From RHLJ01 sp040222455 (lineage in GTDB: Bacteria; Bacteroidota; Rhodothermia; Balneolales; Balneolaceae): a stretch of 64,000 nucleotides of DNA. Numbering within the stretch: position 1 is the first letter of the stretch; the number at the start of each line of letters is the position of its first letter. The stretch is from the NCBI GenBank assembly GCA_040222455.1, contig JAVKDD010000001.1:62001-126000 (forward strand), given 5' to 3'. The translations under genes and the position numbers were made by a program. A model generated the notes under the pieces. That model did not search any database and was not told the DNA's origin. It saw only the letters and a program-made list of their open reading frames with translations. This document shows, one piece after another, positions 13,688 through 22,807 of this stretch.

Positions 13688-15649
13688 CTACAACCCTGCC
13701 TCAACTTCCTCAATTCTACTGGAGTATTCTTCCCATTTAAACATCAAGTCGGTGATGTCGTTTTTGAGGGACTCGTATTCTAAGGAAGTTTCTTTAACAC
13801 GATCTGCATCTTCGTAAAAATCGGTTTGAGCCATTAATTCTTCAATTTCGGCTTTTCGGGATTCTTTCTTTTCAATATCCGATTCTACTTTCTCAAGCTT
13901 TTGTTTAATTGGGCGAATACGTTTGTTGAGCTCGTTTCTTTTTTGAGCTTCCAATCGCTTAGCCTCTTTTCGTGAGCGTTCCGAATCTTGCACTTGAGCT
14001 TTAACCTTTTCCTGAACTTTAGGTGTTGAAGCTTGCTCTGATTCTTCTTTTTTCTTGTCTAAGAAGTAAGACACATTTCCTATATAGGTTTTAATTCTTC
14101 CAGGCTGAATTTCTAAGACTTTATTCACAATGGGATCAAGAAATGCTCTATCGTGAGATACAATCATACATGTTCCTTCATACTGTTGAAGGGCCTGTTG
14201 CAATATGTGGTTACTGCTCATATCAAGGTGATTGGTAGGCTCATCAAAAATGAGAAAATTTGCTGGCGAAAGGAGCATTTTAGCTAAAGCTAATCTTGAT
14301 TTCTCACCACCTGAAAGTACTTTTACTTTTTTAAAAACATCATCTCCGGAAAATAGAAAACTCCCCAAAATAGATCGTAAACGACTTTCTTTTTCACCTG
14401 ATCCCGCTTGCATCATTACACCTAAAGGATCAGTGTTTAAATCCAATTCATCAGCCTGATGCTGTGCAAAATATGAGGTGGTAACATTATATCCTTCAAT
14501 ACGTTTTCCAGCTTGAATGTGCTCTTTTCCAGAAAGAATTCGGATCAACGTAGATTTTCCAGCGCCGTTAGGTCCAACTACTGCAATTTTATCACCCTTT
14601 TCGATTTCGTAGTCAATGCCTTCAAATACTACATTATCGTCATATTTTTTGGTGATGTTTTCTAATTTCATGACCACCTGTCCACTTTTTGTTGGAGGTG
14701 GGAATCGAAAAGAAACCGTAGAAAGCTCGTCTTCAATTTCTATGCGTTCAATTTTCTCTAACTGTTTAACCCTACTTTGAACTTGCCGTGCTTTACTTGC
14801 TTTATATCGAAACCGTTCTACAAACTCTTCGGTATCCTTCAAGGCTTTGGCCTGATTCTTTTGAGCATTAATTAATAATTCGCGTTCTTCGGCCCATTTG
14901 CGCTCATAAAAAGAATAATTACCAGAATAATCACTCATCGATCCTTTACGAATAGCTAAGGTTCGATTAGTCATGGTATCTAAAAAGGCTCTATCGTGTG
15001 AAACCACAATTACTGCGCCCGGATAGTTTTTTAGGAAATTCTCAATCCATTGAAGAGATTCGATATCCAAGTGATTGGTAGGCTCATCCAAAAGTAAATA
15101 GGTAGGATTTTTAAGAAGAAGTTTAGCCAATGCAATACGCATCAACCAGCCACCACTAAACTCTGTAGTAGGGCGATCGAAATCAGATTCAGAAAAACCG
15201 AGTCCCATCAATACTTTTTCAATTTCTGAGCGGAGTGTGTATAGCCCTGAGGTTTCTAGCTGAGTTTGAAGTTCCCCATATTTTTCCAAGAGCTTTTCAT
15301 ACTCTTTAGATTCGTGATCGACGACTGCGAATTGCTCTTGAATTCCTTTCACTTTCATTTCAAGATCAAACAACTCTTTGAATGCTGTTTCCACTTCTTC
15401 AATAATGGTAAGCTCAAAATCAGGATCAACACCATCTTGTGGCAAATACCCGAGAGTTTCTTCATTAGACATCGAAACGTTGCCGGCATCTACTTCTTGA
15501 ATTCCCATTATAATCTTCAATAGTGTAGATTTTCCGGCGCCATTTGGACCGACTAATCCAACCCGATCCCCGGGATTTATAATACAGTTTAATCCGTCGA
15601 GTAAATCTCGACTTCCCAACGAAAGCGTAATGTTATCTAGTTGTAGCAA
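13688..15649 (-). CDS. ABC-F family ATPase (ribosome-associated type)
   Basis: A 653-residue soluble protein with two ABC nucleotide-binding domains and no membrane segments, the ABC-F layout (Uup/YheS/EttA type). These proteins bind the ribosomal E site and affect translation or antibiotic protection. Domain 1: Walker A GPNGAGKST (near residue 35), signature EFSGGWLMRIALAKLLL, Walker B YLLLDEPTNHLD. Domain 2: Walker A GPNGAGKST, signature LSGGEKSRLALAKMLL, Walker B FLIFDEPTNHLD. The inter-domain linker and a long Glu/Lys/Arg-rich coiled-coil C-terminus (about residues 535-650) resemble Uup/YheS. The start is a TTG at 15649 with GGGA a few bases upstream; no nearby ATG exists. The subfamily is not assigned. 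Confidence 0.93.
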   Translation of the reverse strand: MLQLDNITLSLGSRDLLDGLNCIINPGDRVGLVGPNGAGKSTLLKIIMGIQEVDAGNVSMSNEETLGYLPQDGVDPDFELTIIEEVETAFKELFDLEMKVKGIQEQFAVVDHESKEYEKLLEKYGELQTQLETSGLYTLRSEIEKVLMGLGFSESDFDRPTTEFSGGWLMRIALAKLLLKNPTYLLLDEPTNHLDIESLQWIENFLKNYPGAVIVVSHDRAFLDTMTNRTLAIRKGSMSDYSGNYSFYERKWAEERELLINAQKNQAKALKDTEEFVERFRYKASKARQVQSRVKQLEKIERIEIEDELSTVSFRFPPPTKSGQVVMKLENITKKYDDNVVFEGIDYEIEKGDKIAVVGPNGAGKSTLIRILSGKEHIQAGKRIEGYNVTTSYFAQHQADELDLNTDPLGVMMQAGSGEKESRLRSILGSFLFSGDDVFKKVKVLSGGEKSRLALAKMLLSPANFLIFDEPTNHLDMSSNHILQQALQQYEGTCMIVSHDRAFLDPIVNKVLEIQPGRIKTYIGNVSYFLDKKKEESEQASTPKVQEKVKAQVQDSERSRKEAKRLEAQKRNELNKRIRPIKQKLEKVESDIEKKESRKAEIEELMAQTDFYEDADRVKETSLEYESLKNDITDLMFKWEEYSSRIEEVEAGL

Positions 15650-15778
15650 GTAGTCCCTTTAAATCGATTTTCTATCAAACTTTTAAGATATGTATTTGTA
15701 ATAAAAGTATGTGGTTGAAATAAAGTTTGAGTATCCTTAAAAAGAAATAAGTACAAAAAAATTCACAAGTTCTCACAA

Positions 15779-16870
15779 ATGACATTATTGATCATCTATT
15801 TACTGCTCGCTGTTGGAGTTTCTTTTCTTTGCTCCATATTAGAGGCAGTGCTTTTGTCAATAACTCCATCGTTTATTGCATTAAAGCATAAAGAAGGTTC
15901 AAAAGTTGGAAATCTTCTCGTTGAACTCAAGAAAGACATCGATAAACCACTTTCAGCAATACTTAGTTTGAATACCATTGCTCACACGGTTGGAGCAGCC
16001 GGAGTTGGTGCACAGGCACAGGTAGTTTTTGGAAATTCATATATAAGTGTTACTTCAGCAATTTTAACATTGTTGATTCTGGTTTTTTCGGAGATAATAC
16101 CAAAAACCTTAGGTGCGAATTACTGGAAAGAGCTTTCCAATATCTCGGCCCGAGCCATTAAATTATTGATCTTTATCACGTATCCTTTGGTTCTGCTTTC
16201 TAACGGAATCACGAGAAGGTTATCGAAAGATGGAGAGAATCAGACTCTAAGTAGAGAAGAGTTTTCAGCAATGGCAGATATCGGAGTAGAAGAAGGTGTA
16301 TTTGAAGAAGGAGAATCTAAGATTTTTAAAAATTTAATTCGTTTTAGTTCATTACGTGCAGTGGATATTATGACTCCAAGAATTGTCGTAGTTCGCTTTA
16401 GCCAAGAAACAAAAATCTCAGAAGTACTTAGCAATGAAGAGGATCTAATTTTTTCGCGGTTTCCAATTTATGGAAAATCGGAGGAAGACATTGTAGGCTA
16501 CGTACTCAAGAATGATTTGTACAAAGAGCTTTCTAAAGGAAATGGAGATTGGCCACTCAGTAAAATCAAACGTAATATTATAATCTTTCCAGAAAAAGTT
16601 CAGCTCAAATTATTCTTCGAAAAAATTATTGAGAAACAAGAACATATTGCAGCAATAGTTGATGAATATGGTGGGTTTTCAGGGATTGTCACGATGGAAG
16701 ACGCAGTCGAAACTTTATTGGGTTTAGAAATTGTAGACGAAGCCGATACCATTGAAGACATGCAGATCCTTGCCCGTAAAAAATGGAGAGAAAGAGCTCA
16801 AAAAATGGGGATTTCAGTTCCGAATAAAACAGGGTCTACTTCTGAATCGCCAAAAAAAGATTCTAAATAG
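15779..16870 (+). CDS. CNNM (DUF21) domain / CBS-pair transporter-like protein
   Basis: A 363-residue inner-membrane protein. Residues 1-140 form a CNNM/DUF21 transmembrane domain with four hydrophobic segments (LLIIYLLLAVGVSFLCSILE; ILSLNTIAHTVGAAGVGAQ; SAILTLLILVFSEIIPKTLG; LLIFITYPLVLLSNGI). Two CBS motifs follow, with the conserved DIMTPRIVVVRF, FSRFPIYGKSEEDIVGYVL and AAIVDEYGGFSGIVTMEDAV. Family members are implicated in magnesium, cobalt or sodium transport. The C-terminal CorC/HlyC domain common in longer relatives is absent; the protein ends in a charged tail. It converges on the aspartate kinase gene with one base between stop codons. Confidence 0.9.
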   Translation: MTLLIIYLLLAVGVSFLCSILEAVLLSITPSFIALKHKEGSKVGNLLVELKKDIDKPLSAILSLNTIAHTVGAAGVGAQAQVVFGNSYISVTSAILTLLILVFSEIIPKTLGANYWKELSNISARAIKLLIFITYPLVLLSNGITRRLSKDGENQTLSREEFSAMADIGVEEGVFEEGESKIFKNLIRFSSLRAVDIMTPRIVVVRFSQETKISEVLSNEEDLIFSRFPIYGKSEEDIVGYVLKNDLYKELSKGNGDWPLSKIKRNIIIFPEKVQLKLFFEKIIEKQEHIAAIVDEYGGFSGIVTMEDAVETLLGLEIVDEADTIEDMQILARKKWRERAQKMGISVPNKTGSTSESPKKDSK

Positions 16871-16871
16871 C

Positions 16872-18236
16872 TTATTGAAATAGGTAAGAGTGAATCTTCT
16901 GAGCTGTTTCTATCAATTGTTCTTCATTAACTACAAAACTGAATATTCTTTTCTCTTTTGTAAAGGTAATCATATCGATTTTTTCTTCACCCATCACTAA
17001 AAATATCTTTTTAGATAGTTCATCCATTTTAAAAATCCGACAACCAATCAAACTAACCAACCCTTTTCTTTCCTCAATAGCGATAGTTCCAACTTCAACG
17101 AGTTCCTTAGAGAGTTGAGTAAGTTTATCTGAATTAGAGAGTGCAATTGTAACTGAAGCTTCTGTGGTATTGACCGCATCAACGGGAAGTCGAAGTTTTT
17201 CCAATGCAGCAAATACTTTAGTAAGAAAAGAATAACCCATTACCGTCTCGTAAGCACTTACAGTTAATAGTACAATATCGTCTTTAAATGACATGGCAAG
17301 TACTTCTCTGTTGTGATTTGATTCACGAATAATCTTAGTCCCCACATCGTCAGGGCTAAACATATTTTTAACAAAAACAGGAATATTTCGCTCTTGAGCT
17401 GGTTTGAGCGTAGATGGATGCAGTACTTTTGCTCCGAAATAGGCCATTTCTGTGGCGTCGAAATAACTGAGTTCAGGAATGGGTTTTGCATGGGTTATAA
17501 ATCTAGGGTCACTAGTATAAATTCCGCTAACATCTGTCCATATTTCAATTGCTTCTGCGTTAATCGCGCCCCCGATTAAACTTGCCGAATAGTCTGATCC
17601 TTCGAACCCTAGAGTAGTTGTGGTTTTATTAGGAGCTTCACCATAAAATCCACCAATAATCGGGGTAAAGCCACTGTCAAGTATGGTTTCTAAGGCACCG
17701 GATTTTTGATTAATCAGCCCACGATTAGGATTTGCTTTTCCATATTCATTATCTGTTTTGATGATTTTTTTTGCATCAATAAATTGAGTTAGCATATCTA
17801 CTGCTAGACCACATTGGGCAAGTAAAAATGAAGAAATCTGTTCTCCAATGGCTGCAATAGCGTCTTTCATGCTGTCTTCCAGATCACCACTTTTTGCTAC
17901 ATATTGCAATAGTTTTTTTAGCTTGTTGATGTGCTCTTCAATCTTTTTATCACAACTTTCTTTAATTAAAAGATTCTTTGGATGTGGATTTTCCTCAAGA
18001 AAACGGTCTACAAGATGCTGATGACGATTGTGGATATCATCAGCAATAGAATTCGCCTCATCAAGTTTTCCCGACGCGGCTAGTTGTGCTGATTCAATAA
18101 GTTGGCGAGTAGTTCTTGCGGTAGCAGATACAATAACTACAGGGTATTCATACTTCTTAATGATATCCAGAACTTGCTTCCAAGATTGGTGATCATTCAT
18201 TGAAGTTCCGCCAAATTTAAGTACGTGTATGTTCAT
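16872..18236 (-). CDS. lysC: aspartate kinase (monofunctional)
   Basis: Phosphorylates aspartate, the first step towards lysine/DAP, threonine and methionine. The N-terminal kinase signature is VLKFGGTSMND (residues 5-15). The aspartate/ATP-binding core includes AIGEQISSFLLAQ, LGFEGSDYSASLIGGAINAE and EIWTDVSGIYTSDPRF. The C-terminal 150 residues carry tandem ACT-like regulatory segments (VLLTVSAYETVMGYSFLTKV; GLVSLIGCRIF), so feedback inhibition is expected. At 454 residues it matches monofunctional aspartokinases; no homoserine dehydrogenase is fused. Together with lysA at 19.6 kb on the same strand it marks a lysine/DAP grouping, interrupted by a divergently transcribed flavoprotein gene. 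Confidence 0.93.
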   Translation of the reverse strand: MNIHVLKFGGTSMNDHQSWKQVLDIIKKYEYPVVIVSATARTTRQLIESAQLAASGKLDEANSIADDIHNRHQHLVDRFLEENPHPKNLLIKESCDKKIEEHINKLKKLLQYVAKSGDLEDSMKDAIAAIGEQISSFLLAQCGLAVDMLTQFIDAKKIIKTDNEYGKANPNRGLINQKSGALETILDSGFTPIIGGFYGEAPNKTTTTLGFEGSDYSASLIGGAINAEAIEIWTDVSGIYTSDPRFITHAKPIPELSYFDATEMAYFGAKVLHPSTLKPAQERNIPVFVKNMFSPDDVGTKIIRESNHNREVLAMSFKDDIVLLTVSAYETVMGYSFLTKVFAALEKLRLPVDAVNTTEASVTIALSNSDKLTQLSKELVEVGTIAIEERKGLVSLIGCRIFKMDELSKKIFLVMGEEKIDMITFTKEKRIFSFVVNEEQLIETAQKIHSYLFQ

Positions 18237-18303
18237 AGAATTTATTTGAAGCGCCTAAAATAAGGGTTCTATGATCGGATTGCATTCTTAATAAATGATA
18301 AAG

Positions 18304-18351
18304 TTCCAAGCCTGTAAGGGCAATTCATGAATTGCCCTTACAGGCTTGGAA
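18304..18351. repeat. perfect 48-bp palindrome
   Basis: The left arm, TTCCAAGCCTGTAAGGGCAA plus TTCA (18304-18327), is exactly reverse-complementary to the right arm (18328-18351), with no spacer. It lies between the divergent lysC and flavoprotein genes, ending 26 bases before the latter's start codon. The core GTAAGGGCAATTCATGAATT resembles a GGGGCAATTCATGAATTGCCCC element scattered in many bacterial genomes (from memory). It could extrude as a cruciform or form a hairpin in the leader RNA. Confidence 0.9.
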
Positions 18352-18377
18352 AAGAAAGCCTATCTTGCCATGAAAAA

Positions 18378-19586
18378 ATGCAGGTTGCAGTAATTGGTGG
18401 AGGAGCCGCTGGTTTTTTTAGTGCTATTTCGGCTAAAACTCATTATCCGGAAGCTAAAGTCACGATTTATGAAAAGTCGGACAAGCTTCTATCTAAAGTA
18501 AAAGTTTCTGGTGGCGGTAGATGCAACGTTACGCATCATTGCCTAAAGGTTGGAGACTTGGTAAAATTCTACCCAAGAGGAGAGAAGTCACTTAGAAAAG
18601 CATTCGGAATTTTTTCAACCACCGATACCATTAAATGGTTTGAACGGCGAGGAGTGGAGCTAAAAACAGAAGCAGACGGACGCATGTTTCCGACTACAGA
18701 TTCTTCACAAACGGTTATCGATTGTTTGATGAAAGAAACTCAAAAACTTGGAATTGGCGTTAAGACTAAATCTGCAATTAAAAAGCTAATTATAGAAGAT
18801 GACGGGTATGTGCTTAGCTTCAAAAATGGTGAGACTAAGTTTGTTGATAAAGTAATTGTAGCTACAGGAGGTAGTCCAAGATCAGAAGGATTTGATTGGT
18901 TGAGAGAACTCGGTCATTCTATTGAAGAACCTGTTCCATCGCTTTTTACTTTCAATATGCCGAACGAACGAATTAAAGAATTGATGGGTGTAGTAGCAAG
19001 TCCAGCAACCGTAAAAGTGATGGGAACTAAGCTAAAAAGTACCGGTCCACTTTTGATTACTCACTGGGGAATGAGTGGTCCTGCTATATTGAAACTTTCT
19101 GCTTTTGGAGCTCGGATTTTACATGAAATGGAATATCAGTTTAAAGCTTTAGTGAATTGGACAGGAGAAAAATCTGAGCAAGAAATTAGGGAAGTTTTAA
19201 CAGAAACTGTTTCTCGTAATCCTAAAAAGAAAGTACAGAATGTGAATCCATTTGCGTTGGCAGGTCGACTTTGGGAGTTTTTGTTATTTAAAATTGAGAT
19301 TTCTGATTCGATGATTTGGGATAATATGGGTAAGAAAAACATCAACCGATTAGTGCATGTATTAATGAACGATGAGTATCAGGTTTCTGGAAAAACAACA
19401 TTTAAAGAAGAGTTTGTTACTTGTGGCGGAATTAGTTTACAGGATGTGAATATCAAAACCATGCAAAGTAAGTTAAGTCCTAATCTCTATTTTGCTGGCG
19501 AAGTCTTAGACATCGACGGAGTGACAGGAGGTTTCAATTTCCAAAATGCCTGGACAAGCGGATTTATAGCGGGGAAGTTAGGGTAA
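18378..19586 (+). CDS. HI0933/BaiN-like FAD-dependent flavoprotein
   Basis: A 402-residue NAD(P)/FAD-dependent oxidoreductase of the HI0933 (YhiN/BaiN) family. The FAD dinucleotide-binding motif is at the N-terminus (VAVIGGGAAGFFSA), followed by the family signatures SGGGRCNVTH, TEADGRMFPTTDSSQTVID, VIVATGGSPRSEGFDW and the C-terminal FAGEVLDIDGVTGGFNFQNA. The start was set to ATG 18378 because the dinucleotide fold begins two residues later; the longer frame starts inside the palindrome at 18304-18351. The substrate is unknown for most members. It is cytoplasmic and converges on lysA. Confidence 0.9.
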   Translation: MQVAVIGGGAAGFFSAISAKTHYPEAKVTIYEKSDKLLSKVKVSGGGRCNVTHHCLKVGDLVKFYPRGEKSLRKAFGIFSTTDTIKWFERRGVELKTEADGRMFPTTDSSQTVIDCLMKETQKLGIGVKTKSAIKKLIIEDDGYVLSFKNGETKFVDKVIVATGGSPRSEGFDWLRELGHSIEEPVPSLFTFNMPNERIKELMGVVASPATVKVMGTKLKSTGPLLITHWGMSGPAILKLSAFGARILHEMEYQFKALVNWTGEKSEQEIREVLTETVSRNPKKKVQNVNPFALAGRLWEFLLFKIEISDSMIWDNMGKKNINRLVHVLMNDEYQVSGKTTFKEEFVTCGGISLQDVNIKTMQSKLSPNLYFAGEVLDIDGVTGGFNFQNAWTSGFIAGKLG

Positions 19587-19596
19587 TTGGTAGTTG

Positions 19597-19624
19597 GAGG
19601 CTGAAATAGTTAAATCCCAGCCTC
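19597..19624. terminator. possible bidirectional stem-loop between convergent genes
   Basis: GAGGCTG (19597-19603) is exactly complementary to CAGCCTC (19618-19624) around a 14-base loop. It sits between the convergent flavoprotein and lysA stop codons. There is no T-run, so activity as a terminator is uncertain. Confidence 0.3.
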
Positions 19625-19633
19625 TAAACTTGC

Positions 19634-20791
19634 TCAACTAATATCATCCGAAAACACAGCATGAATTCCCTGGCGAAGGTTATACTGACTCTTCATCACT
19701 TCTCCATAGGCTCCGGAGCTACGAATGGCAAGTAAGTCACCACGTTTTACTTCAGCTAATTCGATGTCTTTTCGGAAAGTATCTGAGCTTTCACAAATAG
19801 GACCAACAACGTCGTATTTTTTTGGTGGAAGTGAACTTGTTAGTACATCTATGTTATGAATGGCCTGATAAAGTGCAGGCCGAAGCAGTTCGGTCATTCC
19901 TGCATCAACCACAGCAAAGGTTTTCTCTAATCCGGTTTTGGTGAAAAGCACTTTAGTTATAAGGCTTCCACACTGTCCAACAATGGAACGTCCTAATTCA
20001 AAATGCAGTGATTGATGTGGTTTTAGATTTATATATTCTTCAAAGAGATTAAAGTATTGTTCAAAATCTGGAATAGCGTTTGAGTCTGGGTTCGAATAAT
20101 CAATCCCAAAACCACCTCCCACATTAATTATTTCCAGTTTAAATCCTCTTTCTTCAAAAAGACCATTGAGTTGATTGGCTCTCTCACAAAGTTCTCTAAA
20201 AGGTTTCATTTCTTGAATCTGTGATCCTATGTGAAAATGAATACCGATAAGCTTTATATGTTTCATCGAAGGTAAGTCAACGAAAATTTGTTCTAGATCA
20301 AGACTATTAATACCGAACTTATTCTCCTTTAATCCTGTGGTGATGTAATGATGTGTTTTTGCATTCACATTCGGATTCAACCGCAAGGCAACCCGCGCAA
20401 CGGTGCCTATTTCTTCAGCTAATTCATTAATGACATGCAGTTCCTGGCTCGATTCTACATTGAAACAGAAGATATTGTTTTGAAGCCCTAGTTTAATTTC
20501 TGAATCTCTTTTTCCTACTCCAGCAAAAGCTATTTGTGAAGAATCAAAGTTACAATTTAAAGCGTGTTGAACTTCACCTCCACTCACACAATCGGCATGT
20601 AAACCAGCTTTTCTAATTTCTTCTAGAATTCTGGGTTGGTTATTTGCTTTGAAAGCATAATGGATGTGAAATCCTTTAGAAATTCCATGGGTTTTAATTT
20701 CTTCGAGTGTTGAGCGAAGTAAATCTAAATCGTAATAATAAAATGGAGTCTCGTCTTTTTTAAAAGAATCAACAACGGTATTAGTGAACAT
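19634..20791 (-). CDS. lysA: diaminopimelate decarboxylase
   Basis: PLP enzyme that makes lysine from meso-diaminopimelate. It is a fold-type III decarboxylase of 385 residues. The PLP lysine is Lys48 in HYAFKANNQP, the phosphate-binding loop is NVGGGFGIDY, and the substrate/dimer site has Cys333 in VVGPICESSDTF. A further family element is HFHIGSQI. Ornithine/arginine decarboxylases of the same fold are alternatives, but the GPICESSD motif and lysC nearby favour LysA. The next minus-strand gene upstream, the antiporter, ends 15 bases before the lysA start and may be co-transcribed. The ATG at 20791 agrees with family alignments. Confidence 0.93.
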   Translation of the reverse strand: MFTNTVVDSFKKDETPFYYYDLDLLRSTLEEIKTHGISKGFHIHYAFKANNQPRILEEIRKAGLHADCVSGGEVQHALNCNFDSSQIAFAGVGKRDSEIKLGLQNNIFCFNVESSQELHVINELAEEIGTVARVALRLNPNVNAKTHHYITTGLKENKFGINSLDLEQIFVDLPSMKHIKLIGIHFHIGSQIQEMKPFRELCERANQLNGLFEERGFKLEIINVGGGFGIDYSNPDSNAIPDFEQYFNLFEEYINLKPHQSLHFELGRSIVGQCGSLITKVLFTKTGLEKTFAVVDAGMTELLRPALYQAIHNIDVLTSSLPPKKYDVVGPICESSDTFRKDIELAEVKRGDLLAIRSSGAYGEVMKSQYNLRQGIHAVFSDDIS

Positions 20792-20806
20792 ATTTGTAAG
20801 TATGGC

Positions 20807-22642
20807 TTATGCTTTTTCTTCGATGGTTTGAGTTGGTACAAGATCGTCTTTATTTGCGATAGTTAATGCAATAATTGAGTCTCCGGATTGTGGATTTGGC
20901 GGATTATCAACAGAAAAAGGAATTACATTTTCATTGTCTGCACTGAGTACAAAAAAAGGAATAGAATCTGACCCATACAAATTCTGGTACTGTTTATAAC
21001 TGAAATCGTCGGTTATGGGAGTATTGCTTACTGTAACTTCAGAATTCACAAAATTTGTGACGGCATCAAAATTAGTCTCTGGAGAGAATAATGTTCTTCC
21101 ACCTAAAAACTCGCTAGAATCTTTCGCCCTACGTTTTGATGTTTCTGATTGAGCCAGCTGGTACACATTTGAACTTCCAAAATATTCGGCAAAACTTATA
21201 GCGGCTAAAGAATTTACTTCATCATTTGGAGTTAAAGCCAACAAATGTCCAATTCCATCTAAGCTTATTTCGTCCATTGCATACTCTGAAAGAATATTCC
21301 CATAATAAGTATTGAGCCCAGATTTTCTAGCTTTTGAAATATTCTCCCAATTCGAATCTGCCACCAGAACTTTCAATCCCAAATCTTTTAATGTAGTAGC
21401 AACCATTCTAGACCAATCATGAGCTCCAAGAAATAGAACTCCAGTAGGTTTCGGTTTGGCTACTCCAAGTAATCTTGCTACGGGGACAGCTGAAAGGCCA
21501 TAAACAGTTACCGTTGCAATGATAACAATGAAAGTATAAGGGACAAGCTGTTCGGCAACGGCATAACCTTCTTCCTCAAGTCTTATTGCAAATATTGCTG
21601 AAATAGCTGCTGCTACTATTCCTCTAGGCGCCATCCAAGCGAGAAAAGCTTTTTCCTTAATGGTAAGTTTAGAACCAATAGTTGCTCCAAAAATCGAAAC
21701 CGGACGCACAATAAAGAATAGAGCTAGTAAAAACCAAAGGCTGTTTAAATTGAAATATTCAAGATGTTCAATTTTTAATCTGGAGGCGAGTAAAATGAAG
21801 AGAGTTGAGATTAATAGAACCTGAAGATTCTCCTTAAATTCAATAATATGCTTAATACGTATTGCTTTTTGGTTCGCTAAAATAACTCCCATCACTGTAA
21901 CAGCCAATAATCCTGATTCGTGTTGCAAGGTATTTGAAGCAGTAAATACTGCAATTACGATCATTAGTGTAACTGGGTTTTGAAGGTAGTCGGGTAGCCA
22001 GTGTTTTTTCATTGCCAGATACATAATTCCTGCTCCAAGGGCTCCAAAGAAAGTTCCATCAACAATAGTAGTAACAATTACCAGTCCTGCTTTTCCAGAA
22101 ATACTTTCAAATCCGCCGGCAAGAATAATCTCAAAAACTAGAACGGCCATCATTGCGCCAATAGGATCGTTTACAATTCCTTCCCATTTTAAAATGGAAC
22201 CCGATGTTTCAGTAGGGCGAACTTGTCGCAATAAGGGAATAATAACTGTTGGACCTGTAACAATAAGAATTGCTCCGAATAGAACAGAGATTTCAATCCC
22301 AAGATCTAAGAATATATAGGCGGCAATGGAAGCTAAAAACCATGTAGTGGCAATCCCGATAGTGATTAATTTAATGACCACTCCGCCAATCTTCCTGAAT
22401 TCCGACATACTTAAACTTAATCCGCCTTCAAATAGAATAATAGCAACCGATATAGATACAAAAGGACTTAGCAGTTTACCCATAAGTGCATCAGGTTCAA
22501 TAAATCCTGTAACAGGTCCTGCAAAAATACCAAAAGCAAGCAGCATTAATATAGCTGGGAGTTTAGTACGCCAAGCAAGCCATTGAGCTGAAATCCCCAA
22601 AGCAATAACACCTGCCAGCCCTACTAAAATTTGTTCATCCAT
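20807..22642 (-). CDS. CPA1-type cation/proton antiporter with TrkA-N domain
   Basis: A 611-residue inner-membrane protein with about 12 hydrophobic helices over residues 1-395. It carries the CPA1 signature ND in WEGIVNDPIGAMMAVLVFE, which suggests electroneutral Na+(or K+)/H+ exchange. Earlier TM segments include FAGPVTGFIEPDALMG and VAIILFEGGLSL. Residues 400-520 form a Rossmann-like TrkA-N/RCK domain (GVLFLGAHDWSRMVATTLKD, VADSNWENISKARKSG, LLALTPNDEVNSLAA), expected to sense nucleotides or second messengers. A further region of about 90 residues of unclear fold ends the protein. It lies just upstream of lysA on the same strand with a 15-base gap. Ion specificity cannot be read from sequence. 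Confidence 0.88.
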   Translation of the reverse strand: MDEQILVGLAGVIALGISAQWLAWRTKLPAILMLLAFGIFAGPVTGFIEPDALMGKLLSPFVSISVAIILFEGGLSLSMSEFRKIGGVVIKLITIGIATTWFLASIAAYIFLDLGIEISVLFGAILIVTGPTVIIPLLRQVRPTETSGSILKWEGIVNDPIGAMMAVLVFEIILAGGFESISGKAGLVIVTTIVDGTFFGALGAGIMYLAMKKHWLPDYLQNPVTLMIVIAVFTASNTLQHESGLLAVTVMGVILANQKAIRIKHIIEFKENLQVLLISTLFILLASRLKIEHLEYFNLNSLWFLLALFFIVRPVSIFGATIGSKLTIKEKAFLAWMAPRGIVAAAISAIFAIRLEEEGYAVAEQLVPYTFIVIIATVTVYGLSAVPVARLLGVAKPKPTGVLFLGAHDWSRMVATTLKDLGLKVLVADSNWENISKARKSGLNTYYGNILSEYAMDEISLDGIGHLLALTPNDEVNSLAAISFAEYFGSSNVYQLAQSETSKRRAKDSSEFLGGRTLFSPETNFDAVTNFVNSEVTVSNTPITDDFSYKQYQNLYGSDSIPFFVLSADNENVIPFSVDNPPNPQSGDSIIALTIANKDDLVPTQTIEEKA

Positions 22643-22807
22643 TTAATCGATTGAATTTTATTTTACTCTACTATCCAAACATAACATTCTTTTAAGTAAG
22701 AATTAGTTCACAATATTTGATAATAAATGTGATGACGGGAATGAAAAAGTTCTTTATTCTGATTATTGTTAATTAATAGCTTTATTAACGGTTTAAAAAA
22801 ATTCAGT

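Noticed and set aside
18370..18393. Very short frame ATG AAA AAA TGC ... TAA overlapping the flavoprotein start
   Set aside because: Seven codons, probably a by-product of the A-run before the real ATG at 18378. A leader-peptide role is possible but has no support.
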